Shown here piece after piece: positions 10,332 through 22,396 of a stretch of DNA of 64,000 bases. Under the pieces are notes generated by a model that saw only the letters and a list, made by a program, of their open reading frames with translations, had not been told where the DNA came from and made no database searches. How positions within the stretch are numbered: position 1 is the first letter of the stretch; each line of letters starts with the position of its first letter. Position numbers and translations under genes: made by a program. The stretch is from Areca catechu (Eukaryota; Streptophyta; Magnoliopsida; Arecales; Arecaceae): contig CM038044.1 of assembly GCA_021397845.1 (NCBI GenBank), positions 80,671,942 through 80,735,941 on the forward strand, given 5' to 3'.

Positions 10332-11782
10332 TGATGGGGGACTAATATGCATGCAATTTTTTTTTTATGTTTTATATGTAGGGTTGAGTGATTAATTTCC
10401 AAATTTCAGATTAAAATAAGTTGTAGGAAATTTTATATGAATTTTAGAAGATCAGCATGCAGATTAGGACCTAGAAAAATAGAAAAGAAGGATCGCCGGG
10501 GCTGAGAAGCCTCGGTTAGGGCAAGTTCTCCTACAATAAAACTACTGAAGGTAGAGGGGGTGTACCCGACAATGTCTGTGAAGATCGCAGCAAAAGGGTC
10601 TCTCGTTCCTCGATGGATGTGGCCTTGAAAATCGAGCCAAAGACCCGCGGATACCCGGTATTCTGCTCGGTGATCCGATTGAGGCTTGGCTGGAGTCCTT
10701 GGATTCGTAGGAACTCGGGGACGTGTAAACGACCTATCAGGGGTTAGAAAACTCACAAAAGAACAAGAAAACAAAGGAAAAATAGCAAGGGAAGGCTTCT
10801 TTTGGAGTGGGTGTCCAAGGATCTGAGATGCTTGTTGGCAGCAGGAAGATGATTGCAGCACTGGGAAGAAAAACTCTCGCAAACCCCTTTATGCACACAG
10901 TAGGGTATCACACAACTCAATAGAATAACTCAAGGTTTTCATTCATCAAAAATTCTCCCTTTATACAAGAGGCTAGGGTCCCTTAAATAGACCCTTAACC
11001 TTGGGCTCCAAGTAAGGGCACATTAGTCTTTACATGAGAATCCTTTTCCGTCTCAAACCCTAGCTAGAAAATAAGGAAACATTAGGTAAAAAAAATCCCT
11101 AAAATTTTTCTTGACTTGGCCAACACTCCAAGGACACCTAGGGGGACGTGTTGGGCTTCTAAGAGCAGCAAGGGGCTGGCCCAAAGGGGCCCGGGTGCAT
11201 GGGTTTGGGCCTCCGGAAGCTGGGGTGGCCTGGTAGCCAGGTAGCAGGAATATTCCCTGGTATCTTGCTTCTTAGGGGCTTGGGCTTGGCGCCTTGGCTT
11301 GATTTCTTTGGGCTAGGATGTAGATAGACCTCTAAAATCATGGATGCCTTGGTCTATGAATATATTTTGGCATCTGGAAGGAAATCTGGGCATCTGGAGG
11401 GCATCTGCAAGGAATCAGGGTTTCTGATTTTCCTCCTGGGGTCTTCAAATCTTCAAGCTTGGTTGGACATGGGCTAAACTTCCATGTCTTCAATCTGATT
11501 GGACTTGGTCTTTACTTGTATGATGTGGTCTTGAGTCTTCAATATGGTTGAATAGGACTCAAAAAATAAAATTAGCTTGACATGAGCTGACTAACACTGG
11601 ACTGAACTAGCTCAACATGAGCTGACTAGTGCAGAACTGAAACTCAAAATCAATTAAAATGGACTCAGATAGGCTAAGACCTTATTACAGATGGACTCAT
11701 AAATTATTAATCAATTCATAGATCAATTCATAGAGGGTTGAAAAGCATCTATCTTATTCTGGTGCCTTTGGTGTCCCCACTA
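10332..11782 (-). mobile_element. Array A LTR 1 (3' end of array)
   Basis: Starts TGATGGGGGACT and ends GTCCCCACTA on the plus strand; the ends are inverted repeats of each other. About 1.45 kb. A TATA-like TTAAATAG (plus-strand reading) lies near 10983. It differs from LTRs 2 and 3 by a short indel near 10430. ORFs in it, such as one at 10433-10882, recur in all three LTRs and have no recognisable domain. Confidence 0.92.
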
Positions 11783-11789
11783 ATTCTCC

Positions 11790-12312
11790 CGGTGTGGGAG
11801 GAACTCGACCCTGTCGAGTTAAGGTCAGACTGGCTCATATATCTCTCGAGAAGGTCTGGGTTGAGGCGTTGCAAGTCCTCTCGAAAAGTCCACGAATCGT
11901 CTGACTCTGGCCGACCTTGCCATCGGACCAGGAAGCGTTGATAGTCATGGCCCTGGGTCGTGATGGCTTGATCATCCAACATACGCTCGATCCGTTCTCC
12001 TCTCTCAGGCCAAATTTGTTTGTGGACACTCTCGGTTAGGGTCACTCACAATGAAAAGGAATAGGTCCAAAGGCCTCACTAGGTATCGCTGCCGGTTCCC
12101 TATACTCAACCAGGTCTGTAATATTGAAGGTAGAACTAATGCCCAAATCCGAAGGCAAGTCTAACACCTAGGCATTTGATCCAATCTTCTCTATCACTTT
12201 CAAAGGTCCGGCTCTGCGACCATGAAGCTTCTTTTAGGCCTAAGCCTAACCAAGATAGATCCACTACATCAAATTCTTTTATCCATCTTCGGGAATTAGC
12301 TAGTTTGTTTAA
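11790..12312 (-). pseudogene. Array A unit 1: integrase C-terminus and chromodomain
   Basis: Remnant of the pol C-terminus. It begins near KLANSRRWIKEFDVVD (about 12312), the usual C-terminal integrase segment, and passes through a broken copy of the GPFKV..IG.NAY.L.LP and FNI.DLVEY motifs. It ends in a chromodomain: RIERMLDDQAITTQGHDY, QRFLVRWQGRPESDDSW and a Leu-rich helix. Chromodomains in plant chromoviruses are thought to direct integration to heterochromatin. Stops and frameshifts interrupt it. Everything upstream in pol is absent. Confidence 0.83.
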
Positions 12313-12448
12313 AATTAGTATAGGTGGTGAACATGCTGGGCACATACTGACTCCTAACAAATGATGCAAAGGACTCATACTGACACCTAACAGACTTGAC
12401 TATGCATTCCTATAGAAGGAAATTTTATTGAACTCTTTAGATCTAAAC

Positions 12449-14291
12449 CTAACAGATTATAGGTTCCCTAGGTTTGATCCTAGCTTGACATGCACATGAA
12501 AATTTACAGTGAACTCCTAGCAAATTCCAAAGAGTATGCCAGAAGTAAGATGCAAACCTAACATGTGTGATGAATGCATGCAGTATGCTAATCTCAGTTA
12601 AATGCAATCTAATAATCCTAGAAATGCTGGAGGTGTTAGGAAAGGGCAGAAAATAGGAAGTGGGTTCAGAATTAGTTTGGTAGGGTAGGGAAAAAGGTTC
12701 ATGGTTAGTTGGATAAAGTAGGATAAAAGATGGGGTGTCAGGAACTAATCCTATACTAATGAGGTTAACCTTACGAGGTTGAGCTTTATCTACAGGTTTT
12801 ACATAATGGAAGGATGGGTCGCTAATTTTGAGGAAGAGGTCCTTAATGGGAACTATAGGAGGGGGCTCATCCCAAGGGTACTGATTCAAAGAGTTCATGT
12901 CCTTAATAAATTCTTCTGGTTCTTGTATTTTTAGACTAGACTCTAAAACTTGGATCTCCTCTATGGTTTCCTCAAGTAAGGCTCTAGCAACAGTACCTAG
13001 GTTCTCTTCCTCTATTTGTTCTTCCATTATAGCTTTAGGTTGGATGTGGTCAAGGTCAACTACCTCTGGGTTGGTTTCTACCTGGGTATCTACTGGGTCA
13101 GCTAATTCTAGGTCATCTAAAGGTGTCTCCTCTTCTCCCTCATACTCATCCACTAGGCTCACATCAGCTTCATACACTTCCGCATTAATGTAAGCCTTGT
13201 GAATCTCAGGAATGGTTGGAGAAGGTCGGCTAGCAGGAAATTGGTTAGGTTCTGGTCTTTGATTATGGGTACTACTCCTAGTAGGTTCAGGTTGTATAAG
13301 GGGTAGTGGCTCACTACTGGGTTCATATTTTGGGATACTAATCCTATGGGGTTCAAGTGACTAGGAGAAGCATGACTAGTACTAGATTGATACTTAGGGG
13401 TTATGGGTTCTCTGGGCTCATAGGACAAGGGTGCAGATCTATGGGTCATGGGATTATAGGATCTGGGGTCATAGGATTTTGGGTCAGCTCTATGGTCAGG
13501 TTCTAAGGATGGATCATGGTATGGGGTCCTCCTAAGGTTGGGCTCCCTATATGGGTCAGGATATTGGGTTCTCCTAGGGTTGGACTCCCTATATGGGTCA
13601 GAATATTGGGTGTTGGGTCTACTAGGCTCATGGGATATGGGTGCATAGGATCTATGATCATGGTATCTAGAGTCATAGGATCTAGGTTCATAGGTTCTGG
13701 ATTCATAGGTTCTAGGTTCATAGGATTTGGAGTCATAAGATCTATAGGTTGTGGGTATACTAGGCTTATAGGATGTGGGTAAATAGGATCTATCTTCCTG
13801 GTCTACAAAATCCTGATTGGGTCTTCTATGTTCAGTATCATAATAAGGGTCATGATAAGGGGTTCTTCTAGGTTCAGTATTATAGTATGGGTTAGGCTGA
13901 GGGGCTCTCCTAGGTTTAACCTCTCGGTATGGATCAGGGTTTGGGGTCCTCCTAGGTTGAGAATTGTAGTACGGGGCAGGATAGGGGGCTATCCTAGGTT
14001 CGACCTCATGGTATAGATCAGGGGGGTCCTCCTAGGTTGAGGGGACTCGGGATCTGGCTCAGACTGTGACCCATGGGTTCTTTGTATGGTCCCTACATGG
14101 CCTTCTAACTAGTCAAACCTATTGGCAAGATGGTCAATTCTATTATTGGTTTGGGTACTAGACTGAGTTAACTGGGCCATGGATTGGGTTAGTTTCTCAG
14201 TGAGTGCTTTTATTTGGGCTTGCAAATTTTTCATGGGTTCAGACATTTGTGAAGAAGGTGGGTGATATGAAACCCCTGATCTAGTGCTCAT
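12449..14291 (-). pseudogene. Array A unit 1: Gag-like ORF with acidic C-terminal part
   Basis: It starts MSTRSGVSYHPPSS at 14291, matching MCTRSGTSFHPPSP of element B. A short coiled coil follows (QAQIKALTEKLTQSMAQL). A TAG interrupts it after NRFD, where unit 2 has Gln. Then comes a long Arg/Tyr/Pro/Asp-rich degenerate repeat (about 14040-13430), and after a frameshift near 13360 an open acidic segment to 12449 (242 codons from the first Met at 13177). The acidic part is rich in Glu and Asp and ends in a conserved tail (FASYFWHTLWNLLG). No zinc knuckle was found here, unlike element B. Confidence 0.7.
13450..14040 (-). repeat. Degenerate Arg/Tyr/Pro peptide-repeat region, unit 1
   Basis: Imperfect repeats of about 15-20 bp and 60-70 bp with cores such as TAGGTTCATAGGATCT and CTCCTAGGTTGG. 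On the minus strand they read as SYEPR, SYDPR and RRTPY.DPY units within the Gag-like ORF. The same region in unit 2 is at about 18290-18850. Confidence 0.8.
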
Positions 14292-15174
14292 GCAAGACTC
14301 GATTAAACCGACTACAGCTGACTAGACCTAGAGTCCAAACTAGATGCTCAATCAGGGTGGCAAACTAGCCTATAGTAACCTTGTACTCAGCCAGGCAGGT
14401 GTAAGGGGAGTGTTTGGTCCCTGATTGCCAATCCTAGACACCAATCAAAGATTGTCCAGGTTGGCGGACCAGCACACAAGCCCTTCGGGATTGAATCCCT
14501 AAACCACTGTTCTAGACACTGAGCACAAAGCACACACGGGTTAGCTTGACACAATGATCTGACACATAGTCCGGACCCGACCAGTTGGTGTCCCTAGCCC
14601 ACTAGGGCAAATTAAGTCTAGTTAATTTTAGGTTAAGGCTTGGGACCGAATGCAAGGGGTGTGGTTTTGGGCTAAGGAGAGGTGATCAAATCCTCCCCCC
14701 ATCTGACATAGCAAGAGTGCCCTTAAATGTAAATTATGCAATGATGGCAGGCAGATGAGGATGCAAATTAGGGTTTAAATGTTTTTTTGGTATTTTTGGA
14801 GAATATGTAATTTTTTTTTTTGGTATTTTCATAAATAGAATAAAACTTGCAAATCATGGCCTAATATGCTGGAAATATACTAAAATTAAAAGATATGTAA
14901 AAGATGCTAAACAAAACCCTAAAACTTCCAAACTTGCCTTGCTGAAAAAAAAACAGAGTCAAAAATTTGCAGTCTGTATTTCGGCTTGCAGAAAATTCAC
15001 AAGCCATAATAAAACCTACGAAAATTCTTAAAATTACAATGAGTTATGTTGAATTCAGAAAAATAAATTTTAGAATTTTTGGAGTTTTTATTAGGGAGAA
15101 ATAATTAAACTAACAGAGCATATACGAACAAAAAATTGCAGAAAACAAGCCCTAATCTAAGCTCTGATACCAAA
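14292..15174 (-). other. Array A unit 1 leader and primer site
   Basis: Non-coding leader between LTR 2 and the Gag-like start. The primer site (minus strand TGGTATCAGAGC) is at 15161-15172, 2 bp from the LTR. Unit 2 has a roughly 70-bp shorter version of this leader (around 19825-19890). Confidence 0.85.
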
Positions 15175-16618
15175 TGATGGGGGACTAATATGCACGCAAT
15201 TTTTTTTTTTATGTTCTATATGTGGGGTTGAGTGATTAATTCCCAAATTTCAGATTAAAATAAGTTGTAGGGAAGAATTTTAGAAGATCAGCATGCAGAT
15301 TAGGACCTAGAAAAGTAGAAAAGAAGGATCGCCGGGGCTGAGAAGCATCGGTTAGGGCAAGTTCTCCTACAAAAAAACTACTGGAGGTAGAGGGGGTGTA
15401 CCCGACAATATCTGTGAAGATCGCAGCAAAAGGGTCTCTCGTTCCTCGATGGATGCGGCCTGAAAAACCGAGCCAAAGACCCGTGGATACCCGGCATTCT
15501 GCTCGGTGATCCGATTGAGGCTTGGCTGGAGTCGTTGGATTCGTAGGAACTCGGGGACGTGTAAACGACCTGTCAGGGGTTAGAAAACTCACAAAAGAAC
15601 AAGAAAACAAAGGAAAAATAGCAAGGGAAGGCTTCTTTTGGAGTGGGTGTCCAGGGATCTGAGATGCTTGTTGGCAGGAGGAAGATGATTGCAGCACTGG
15701 GAAGAAAAACACTCGCAAACCCTTTATGCACACAGTAGGGTATCACACAACTCAATAAAAGAACTCAAGGTTTTCATTCATCAAAAATTCTCCCTTTATA
15801 CAAGAGGATAGGGTCCCTTAAATAGACCCTTAACCTTGGGCTCCAAGTAAGGGCACATTAGTCTTTACATGAGAATCCTTTTCCCTCTCAAACCCTAGCT
15901 AGAAAATAAGGTAACATTAGGTAGAAAAAATCCCTAAAATTTTTCTTGACTTGGCCAACACTCCAAAGACACCTAGGGGGACGTGTTGGGCTTCTAAGAG
16001 CAGCAAGGGGCTGGACCAAAGGGGCCCGGGTGCATGGGTTTGGGCCTCCGGAAGCTGGGGTGGCCTGGTAGCCAGGTAGCAGGAATATTCCCAGGTATCT
16101 TGCTTCTTAGGGGCTTGGGCTTGGCACCTGGGCTTGATTTATTTGGGATAAGATGCAGATGGACCTCTAAAATCATGGATGCCTTGGTCTATGAATATAT
16201 TTTGGCATCTGGAAGGAAATCTGGGCATCTGGAGCGCATCTGCAAGGAATCAGGGTTTCTGATTTTCCTCCTGGGGTCTTCAAATCTTCAAGCTGGGTTG
16301 GACTTGGGCTAAACTTTCATGTATTCAATCTGATTGGACTTGGTCTTTACTTGTATGATGTGGTCTTGAGTCTTCAATATGGTTGAATAGGACTCAAAAA
16401 AATAAAATTAGCTTGACATGAGCTAACTAACACTGGACTGAACTAGCTCAACATGAGCTGACTAGTACAGAACTGAAACTCAAAATCAATTAAAATGGAC
16501 TCAGATAGGCTAAGCCCTTATTACAGATGGACTCATAAATTATTGATCAATTCATAGATCAATTCATAGAGGGCTGAAAAGCCTCTATCTTATTCTGGTG
16601 CCTTTGGTGTCCCCACTA
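15175..16618 (-). mobile_element. Array A LTR 2 (shared middle LTR)
   Basis: About 1.44 kb, starts TGATGGGGGACT, ends GTCCCCACTA. Flanked by a primer site on the left (15161-15172) and the purine tract (minus strand GGGAGAAT) on the right. No target duplication flanks it. Confidence 0.92.
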
Positions 16619-16639
16619 ATTCTCCCGGTGTGGGAGGAA

Positions 16640-17150
16640 CTCGACCCTGTCGAGTTAAGGTCAGACTGGCTCATATATCTCTCGAGAAGGTCTGGGTTGA
16701 GGCATTGCAAGTCCTCTCGAAAAATCCATGAATCGTTTGACTCTGGCCGACCTTGCCATCGGACCAGGAAGCGTTGATAGTCATGGCCCTGGGTCGTGAT
16801 GGCTTGATCATCCAGGATACGCTCGATCCATTCTCCTCTCTCAGGCCAAATTTGTTTGTGGACACTCTAGGTTAGGGTCACTCACAATGAAAAGGAATAG
16901 GTCCAAAGGCCTCACTAGGTATCGTTGCCGGTTCCCTATACTCAACCAGGTCTGTATTATTGAAGGTAGAACTAATGCCCAAATCCGAAGGCAAGTCTAA
17001 CACCTAGGCATTTGATCCAATCTTCTCTATCACTTTCAAAGGTCCGGCTCTGCGAGCATGAAGCTTCTTTTAGGGCTAAGACTAACCAAGATAGAATCCA
17101 CTACATCAAATTCTTTTATCCATCTTCGGGAATTAGCCAGTTAGTTTAAA
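16640..17150 (-). pseudogene. Array A unit 2: integrase C-terminus and chromodomain
   Basis: Second copy of the pol remnant at 11790-12312, with the same frame breaks and a few base changes. The chromodomain segment again follows directly on the integrase C-terminal motifs and runs to the edge of LTR 2. Confidence 0.8.
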
Positions 17151-17285
17151 ATTAGTATAGGTGGTGAACATGCTGGGCACATACTGACTCCTAACAAATG
17201 ATGCAAAGGACTCATACTGACACCTAACAGACTTGACTATGCATTCCTATAGAAGGAAATTTTATTGAACTCTTTAGATCTAAAC

Positions 17286-19112
17286 CTAACAGATTATAGG
17301 TTCCCTAGGTTTGATCCTAGCTTGACATGCACATGAAAATTTACAGTGAACTCCTAGCAAATTCCAAAGAGTATGCCAGAAGTAAGATGCAAACCTAACA
17401 TGTGTGATGAATGCATGTAGTATGCTAATCTTAGTTAAATGCAATCTAATAATCCTAGAAATGCTGGAGGTGTTAGGAAAGGGCAGAAAATAGGAAGTGG
17501 GTTCAGAATTAGTTTGGTAGGGTAGGGAAAAAGGTTCATGGTTAGTTGGATAAAGTAGGATAAAAGACGGGGTGTCAGGAACTAATCCTATACTAATGAG
17601 GTTAACCTTACGAGGTTGAGCTTTACCTACAGGGTTTACATAATGGAAGGATGGGTCGCCAATTTCGAGGAAGAGGTCCTTAATGGGAACTATAGGAGGG
17701 GGCTCATCCCAAGGGTATTGATTCAATGAGTTCAGGTCCTTAATAAATTCTTCTGGTTCTTGTATTTTTAGACTAGACTCTAAAACTTGGCTCTCCTCTA
17801 TGGTTTCCTCAAGTAAGGCTCTAGCAGCAGTACCTAGGTTCTCTTCCTCTATTTGTTCTTCCATTATAGCTTTAGGTTGGATGTGGTCAAGGTCAACTAC
17901 CTCTGGGTTGGTTTCTACCTGGGTATCTACTGGGTCAGCTAATTCTAGGTCATCTAAAGGTGTCTCCTCTTCTCCCTCATACTCATCCACTAGGCTCACA
18001 TCAGCTTCATACACTTCCGCATTAATGTAAGCCTTGTGAATCTCAGGAATGGTTGGAGAAGGTCGGCTAGCAGGAAATTGGTTAAGTTCTGGTCTCTGAT
18101 TATGGGTACTACTCCTAGTAGGTTCAGGTTGTATAAGGGGTAGTGGCTCACTACTGGGTTCATATTTTGGGATACTAATCCTATGGGGTTCAAGTGACTA
18201 GGAGAAGCATGACTAGTACTAGATTGATACTTAGGGGTTATGGGTTCTCTGGGCTCATAGGACAAGGGTGCAGATCTATGGGTCATGGGATTATAGGATC
18301 TGGGGTCATAGGATTTTGGGTCAGCTCTATGGTCAGGTTCTAAGGATGGATCATGGTATGGGGTCCTCCTAAGGTTGGGCTCCCTATATGGGTCAGGATA
18401 TTGGGTTCTCCTAGGGTTGGACTCCCTATATGGGTCAGAATACTAGGCTCATGGGATATGGGTGCATAGGATCTATGATCATGGGATCTAGAGTCATAGG
18501 ATCTAGGTTCATAGGTTCTGGATTCATAGGTTCTAAGTTCATAGGATTTGGAGTCATAAGATCTATAGGTTGTGGGTATACTAGGCTTATAGGATATGGG
18601 TAAATAGGATCTATCTTCCTGGTCTACAAAATCCTGATTGGGTCTTCTAGGTTCAGTATCATAATAAGGGTCATGATAAGGGGTTCTTCTAGGTTCAGTA
18701 TTATAGTATGGGTCAGGCTGAGGGGCTCTCCTAGGTTTAACCTCTCGGTATGGATCAGGGTTTGGGGTCCTCCTAGGTTGAGAATTGTAGTACGGGTCAG
18801 GATAAGGGGCTCTCCTAGGTTCGACCTCATGGTATAGATCAGGGGGGTCCTCCTAGGTTGAGGGGACTCGGGATCTGGCTCAGACTATGACCCATGGGTT
18901 CTTTGTATGGTCCCTACATGGCCTTCTAACTGGTCAAACCTATTGGCAAGATGGTCAATTCTATTATTGGTTTGGGTACTAGACTGAGTTAACTGGGCCA
19001 TGGATTGGGTTAGTTTCTTAGTGAGTGCTTTTATTTGGGCTTGCAAATTTTTCATGGGTTCAGACATTTGTGAAGAAGGTGGGTGATATGAAACCCCTGA
19101 TCTAGTACTCAT
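17286..19112 (-). pseudogene. Array A unit 2: Gag-like ORF with acidic C-terminal part
   Basis: Second copy of the 12449-14291 ORF. Here NRFD is followed by Gln, so the frame stays open for 75 codons, but the codon after RTHGS is TAG where unit 1 has CAG. A 16-bp deletion lies near 18440 relative to unit 1. The acidic segment (17286-18014 from its first Met) is open and differs by a few residues. The frameshift before the acidic part is shared by both units. Confidence 0.7.
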
Positions 19113-19923
19113 GCAAGACTCGATTAAACCGACTACAGCTGACTAGACCTAGAGTCTAAACTAGATGCTCAATCAGGGTGGCAAACTAGCCTATAGTAAC
19201 CCTATACTCAGCCAGGCAGGTGTAAGGGGAGTGTTTGGTCCCTGATTGCCAATCCTAGACACCAATCAGAGATTGGCCAGGTTGGCGGACCAGCACACAA
19301 GCCCTTCGGGATTGAATCCCTAAACCACTGTTCTTGACACTGAGCACAAAGCACACACGGGTTAGCTTGACACAATGATCTGACACATAGTCCGGACCCG
19401 ACCAGTTGGTGTCCCTAGCCCACTAGGGCAAATTAAGTCTAGTAAATTTTAGGTTAAGGCTTGGGACCGAATGCAAGGGGTGTGGTTTTGGGCTAAGGAG
19501 AGGTGATCAAATCCTCCCCCCATCTGACATAGCAAGAGTGCCCTTAAATATAAATTATGCAATGATGGCAGGCAGATGAGGATGCAAATTAGGGTTTAAA
19601 TATTTTTTTGGTATTTTTGGAGAATATGTAATTTTTTTTTTGTTATTTTCATAAATAGAATAAAACTTGCAAATCATGGCCTAATATGCTGGAAATATAC
19701 TAAAATTAAAAGATATGTAAAAGATGCTAAACAAAACCCTAAAACTTCCAAACTTGCCTTGCTGAAAAAAAAACAGAGTCAAAAATTTGCAGTCTGTATT
19801 TCGGCTTGCAAAAAATTCACAGGATATAATAAAATCTACGAAAATTTTAGAATTGGAATTGGAATTAATATACGGACAAAAAAATTGCAGAAAACAAGCC
19901 CTAATCTAAGCTCTGATACCAAA
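19113..19923 (-). other. Array A unit 2 leader and primer site
   Basis: Non-coding leader. The primer site is at 19910-19921 (minus strand TGGTATCAGAGC). It is about 70 bp shorter than in unit 1. Nothing else is seen. Confidence 0.85.
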
Positions 19924-21356
19924 TGATGGGGGACTAATATGCATGCAATTTTTTTTTTTATGTTCTATATGTGGGGTTGAGTGATTAATTCCCAAATTTC
20001 AGATTAAAATAAGTTGTAGGGAAGAATTTTAGAAGATCAGCATGCAGATTAGGACCTAGAAAAGTAGAAAAGAAGGATCGCTGGGGCTGAGAAGCCTCGG
20101 TTAGGGCAAGTTCTCCTACAATAAAACTACTGGAGGTAGAGGGGGTGTACCTGACAATGTCTGTGAAGATCACAGCAAAAGGGTCTCTCGTTCCTCGATG
20201 GATGCGGCCTGGAAAACCGAGCCAAAGACCCGCGGATACCCGGCTTTCTGCTCGGTGATCCGATTGAGGCTTGGCTGGAGTCGTTGGATTCGTAGGAACT
20301 CGGGGACCTGTAAATGACCTGTCAGGGGTTAGAAAACTCACAAAGGAACAAGAAAACAAAGGAAAAACAACAAGGGAAGGATTCTTTTGAAGTGGGCGTC
20401 CAGGGATCTGAGATGCTTGTTGGCAGCAAGAAGATGATTGCAGCACTAGGAAGAAAAACTCTCCCAAACCCCTTTATGCACACAGCAGGGTATCACACAA
20501 CTCAATAGAAGAACTCAAGGTTTTCATTCATCAAAAATTCTCCCTTCATACAAGAGGCTAGGGTCCCTTAAATAGACCCTTAACCTTGGGCTCCAAGTAA
20601 GGGCACATTAGTCTTTACATGAGAATCCTTTTCCCTCTCAAACCCTAGCTAGAAAATAAGGAAACATTAGGTAGAAAAAATCCCTAAAATTTCTCTTTAC
20701 TTGGCCAACACTACAAGGACACCTAGGGGGACGTGTTGGGCTTCTAAGAGCAGCAAGGGGCCAGCCCAAAGGGGCCCGAGTGCATGGGTTTGGGCCTCTG
20801 GAAGCTGGGGTGGCCTGGTAGGCAGGTAGTAGGAATATTCCCTGGTATCTTGCTTCTTAGGGGCTTGGGCTTGGAGCCTGGGCTTGATTTCTTTGGGATA
20901 GGATGCAGATGGACCTCTAAAATCATGGATGCCTTGGTCTATGAATATATTTTGGCATCTGGAAGGAAATCTGGGCATCTGGAGGGCATCTGCAAGGAAT
21001 CAGGGTTTTTGATTTTCCGCCTGGGGTCTTCAAATCTTCAAGCTGGGTTGGACTTGGGCTAAACTTCCATGTCTTCAATCTGATTGGACTTGGTCTTTAC
21101 TTGTATGATGTGGTCTTGAGTCTTCAATATGGTTGAATAGGACTCAAAAAAATAAATTTAGCTCGACATGAGCTGACTAACACTGGACTGAACTAACTCA
21201 ACATGAGCTGACTAGTACAGAACTGAAACTCAAAATCAATTAAAATGGACTCGGATAGGCTAAGCCCTTATTACAGATGGACTCATAAATTATTGATCAA
21301 TTCATAGAGGGTTGAAAAGCCTCTATCTTATTCTGGTGCCTTTGGTGTCCCCACCA
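19924..21356 (-). mobile_element. Array A LTR 3 (5' end of array)
   Basis: About 1.43 kb, starts TGATGGGGGACT and ends GTCCCCACCA, giving the full TG..CA form, whereas LTRs 1 and 2 end CTA. One copy of a 14-bp direct repeat near the end (ATCAATTCATAG, doubled in the other two) is missing. The duplication ATAAC follows. Confidence 0.92.
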
Positions 21357-22395
21357 ATAACCTCCCTTGGTTTTATGATAGGCTAACCAAGAACACTTAC
21401 AACAAATAAAGTTTGAAGTAGAGAAATAATAAAAGCTTTCTAATAAAAAGCGAGTATCTCTTTGAAGCTCGTTATTATGATGCTTTCAACTTAATGTAGC
21501 CTCTTTGATTGCTCAAGAATGGTTGATCTTTAATGCTCTTGAAGACTCTCGAATGCTTGGAGGCTTGCTTTTGCTTGAGAATAGTTGATCTTCAATGAAT
21601 AAAAGTGAATGCTCTCTTTTCTTCTCTTTTGTTCTTTCTTAGTCAATCTCTTGTATTTTGATTTGATTTGAACAATATAAATACCTTTCCAAGATTTCAA
21701 ATCCGATTTCTAGCCGTTAAACATGAAAATCTAGCCGTTGAGGGCCAAAAGGGACGAGTTCTGTGTTTGAAAAACTAGCCATTACTGTTTCCAGAACTCC
21801 ATATATCGACACTTCAGGCTGTGAGTTGACACTTCAGGTCAACACCCAGTTCAAATATCTTCAATGTAGCATTCTGGAAATCTCAGATGTGTCAAACTTC
21901 TTTAGGTAAGTCAATGATTTGAGTCGACACTTGGCATCCATGTGTCGACACTTCAACATTTCTCAATCTTCACTAAGTTCTGTGACTTAAAAATCTCAGG
22001 TGATGAGCTGATCTATGTGTTGACACTTTGAGTCGACACTTCAAGTCCATGTGTTGATGCTTCAGCCGTGCAATCTGAAACTTTCTTCACGTACCGACTT
22101 GAGTCGACACTCACTATCATGTATTGAAACTTGGTGTCATGTGTCGATATTTTTAGTCAACACTTCACTGAGATCTTCACAAAAATAGCTGAACTTGTGC
22201 TGAATCAAGTCTATATTGAAATTAAGTGTCCATTCAAGCGAACTTCAACTGTCCAAGTCTTCTTTGAGTAGATCTTTCATCTAAACTTTGACTTCTTCAT
22301 TCAAACAATATTTGTCAAATTGATGAGCACCTTTTTCTATAAAAATATACTTCAAAGAAATTATTAGTACTCAACTTAAACTTAAGCATTTTGCT
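21357..22395 (-). mobile_element. SIRE-1 5' LTR, second part (truncated)
   Basis: Begins with the second ATAAC and continues the Sirevirus LTR interrupted at 10331. A TATA-like ATATAAATA lies near 21677, and a GTCGACAC palindrome array runs 21803-22160. It stops at GCATTTTGCTTATC; by comparison with 1745-1784 the last 25-30 bp, ending GGAGTCAACA, are missing. Element E sequence follows directly. Confidence 0.87.
21803..22160. repeat. TCGACAC palindrome array in SIRE-1 5' LTR
   Basis: About ten decayed copies of the GTGTCGACACTT motif (e.g. GTGTCGACACTTCA, GAGTCGACACTT), partly changed to TTGACAC or TCGATAT. Same place in the LTR as in the other Sireviruses. Confidence 0.8.
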
Positions 22396-22396
22396 T

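Larger units (their letters stand above)
10332..21356 (-). mobile_element. Tandem chromovirus array A (3 LTRs, 2 internals)
   Basis: Three near-identical LTRs (10332-11782, 15175-16618, 19924-21356) separated by two near-identical internal regions (11783-15174, 16619-19923), all minus strand. Only the outer ends carry a 5-bp duplication (ATAAC). The middle LTR has a primer site on its left and a purine tract on its right, so it acts as 3' LTR of one unit and 5' LTR of the other. Each internal region holds a Gag-like ORF and an integrase C-terminus with chromodomain but no protease, RT, RNase H or integrase core. It is a non-autonomous Ty3/gypsy derivative. Confidence 0.92.

Noticed and set aside
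10433..10882. 149-codon ORF, recurring at 15236-15733 and 19985-20467
   Set aside because: It is part of the three array A LTRs, has different starts and lengths in each, and shows no domain.
15161..15172. tRNA gene signal
   Set aside because: The match is to 12 nt of a tRNA-Met 3' end, i.e. a primer binding site next to an LTR; no cloverleaf follows.
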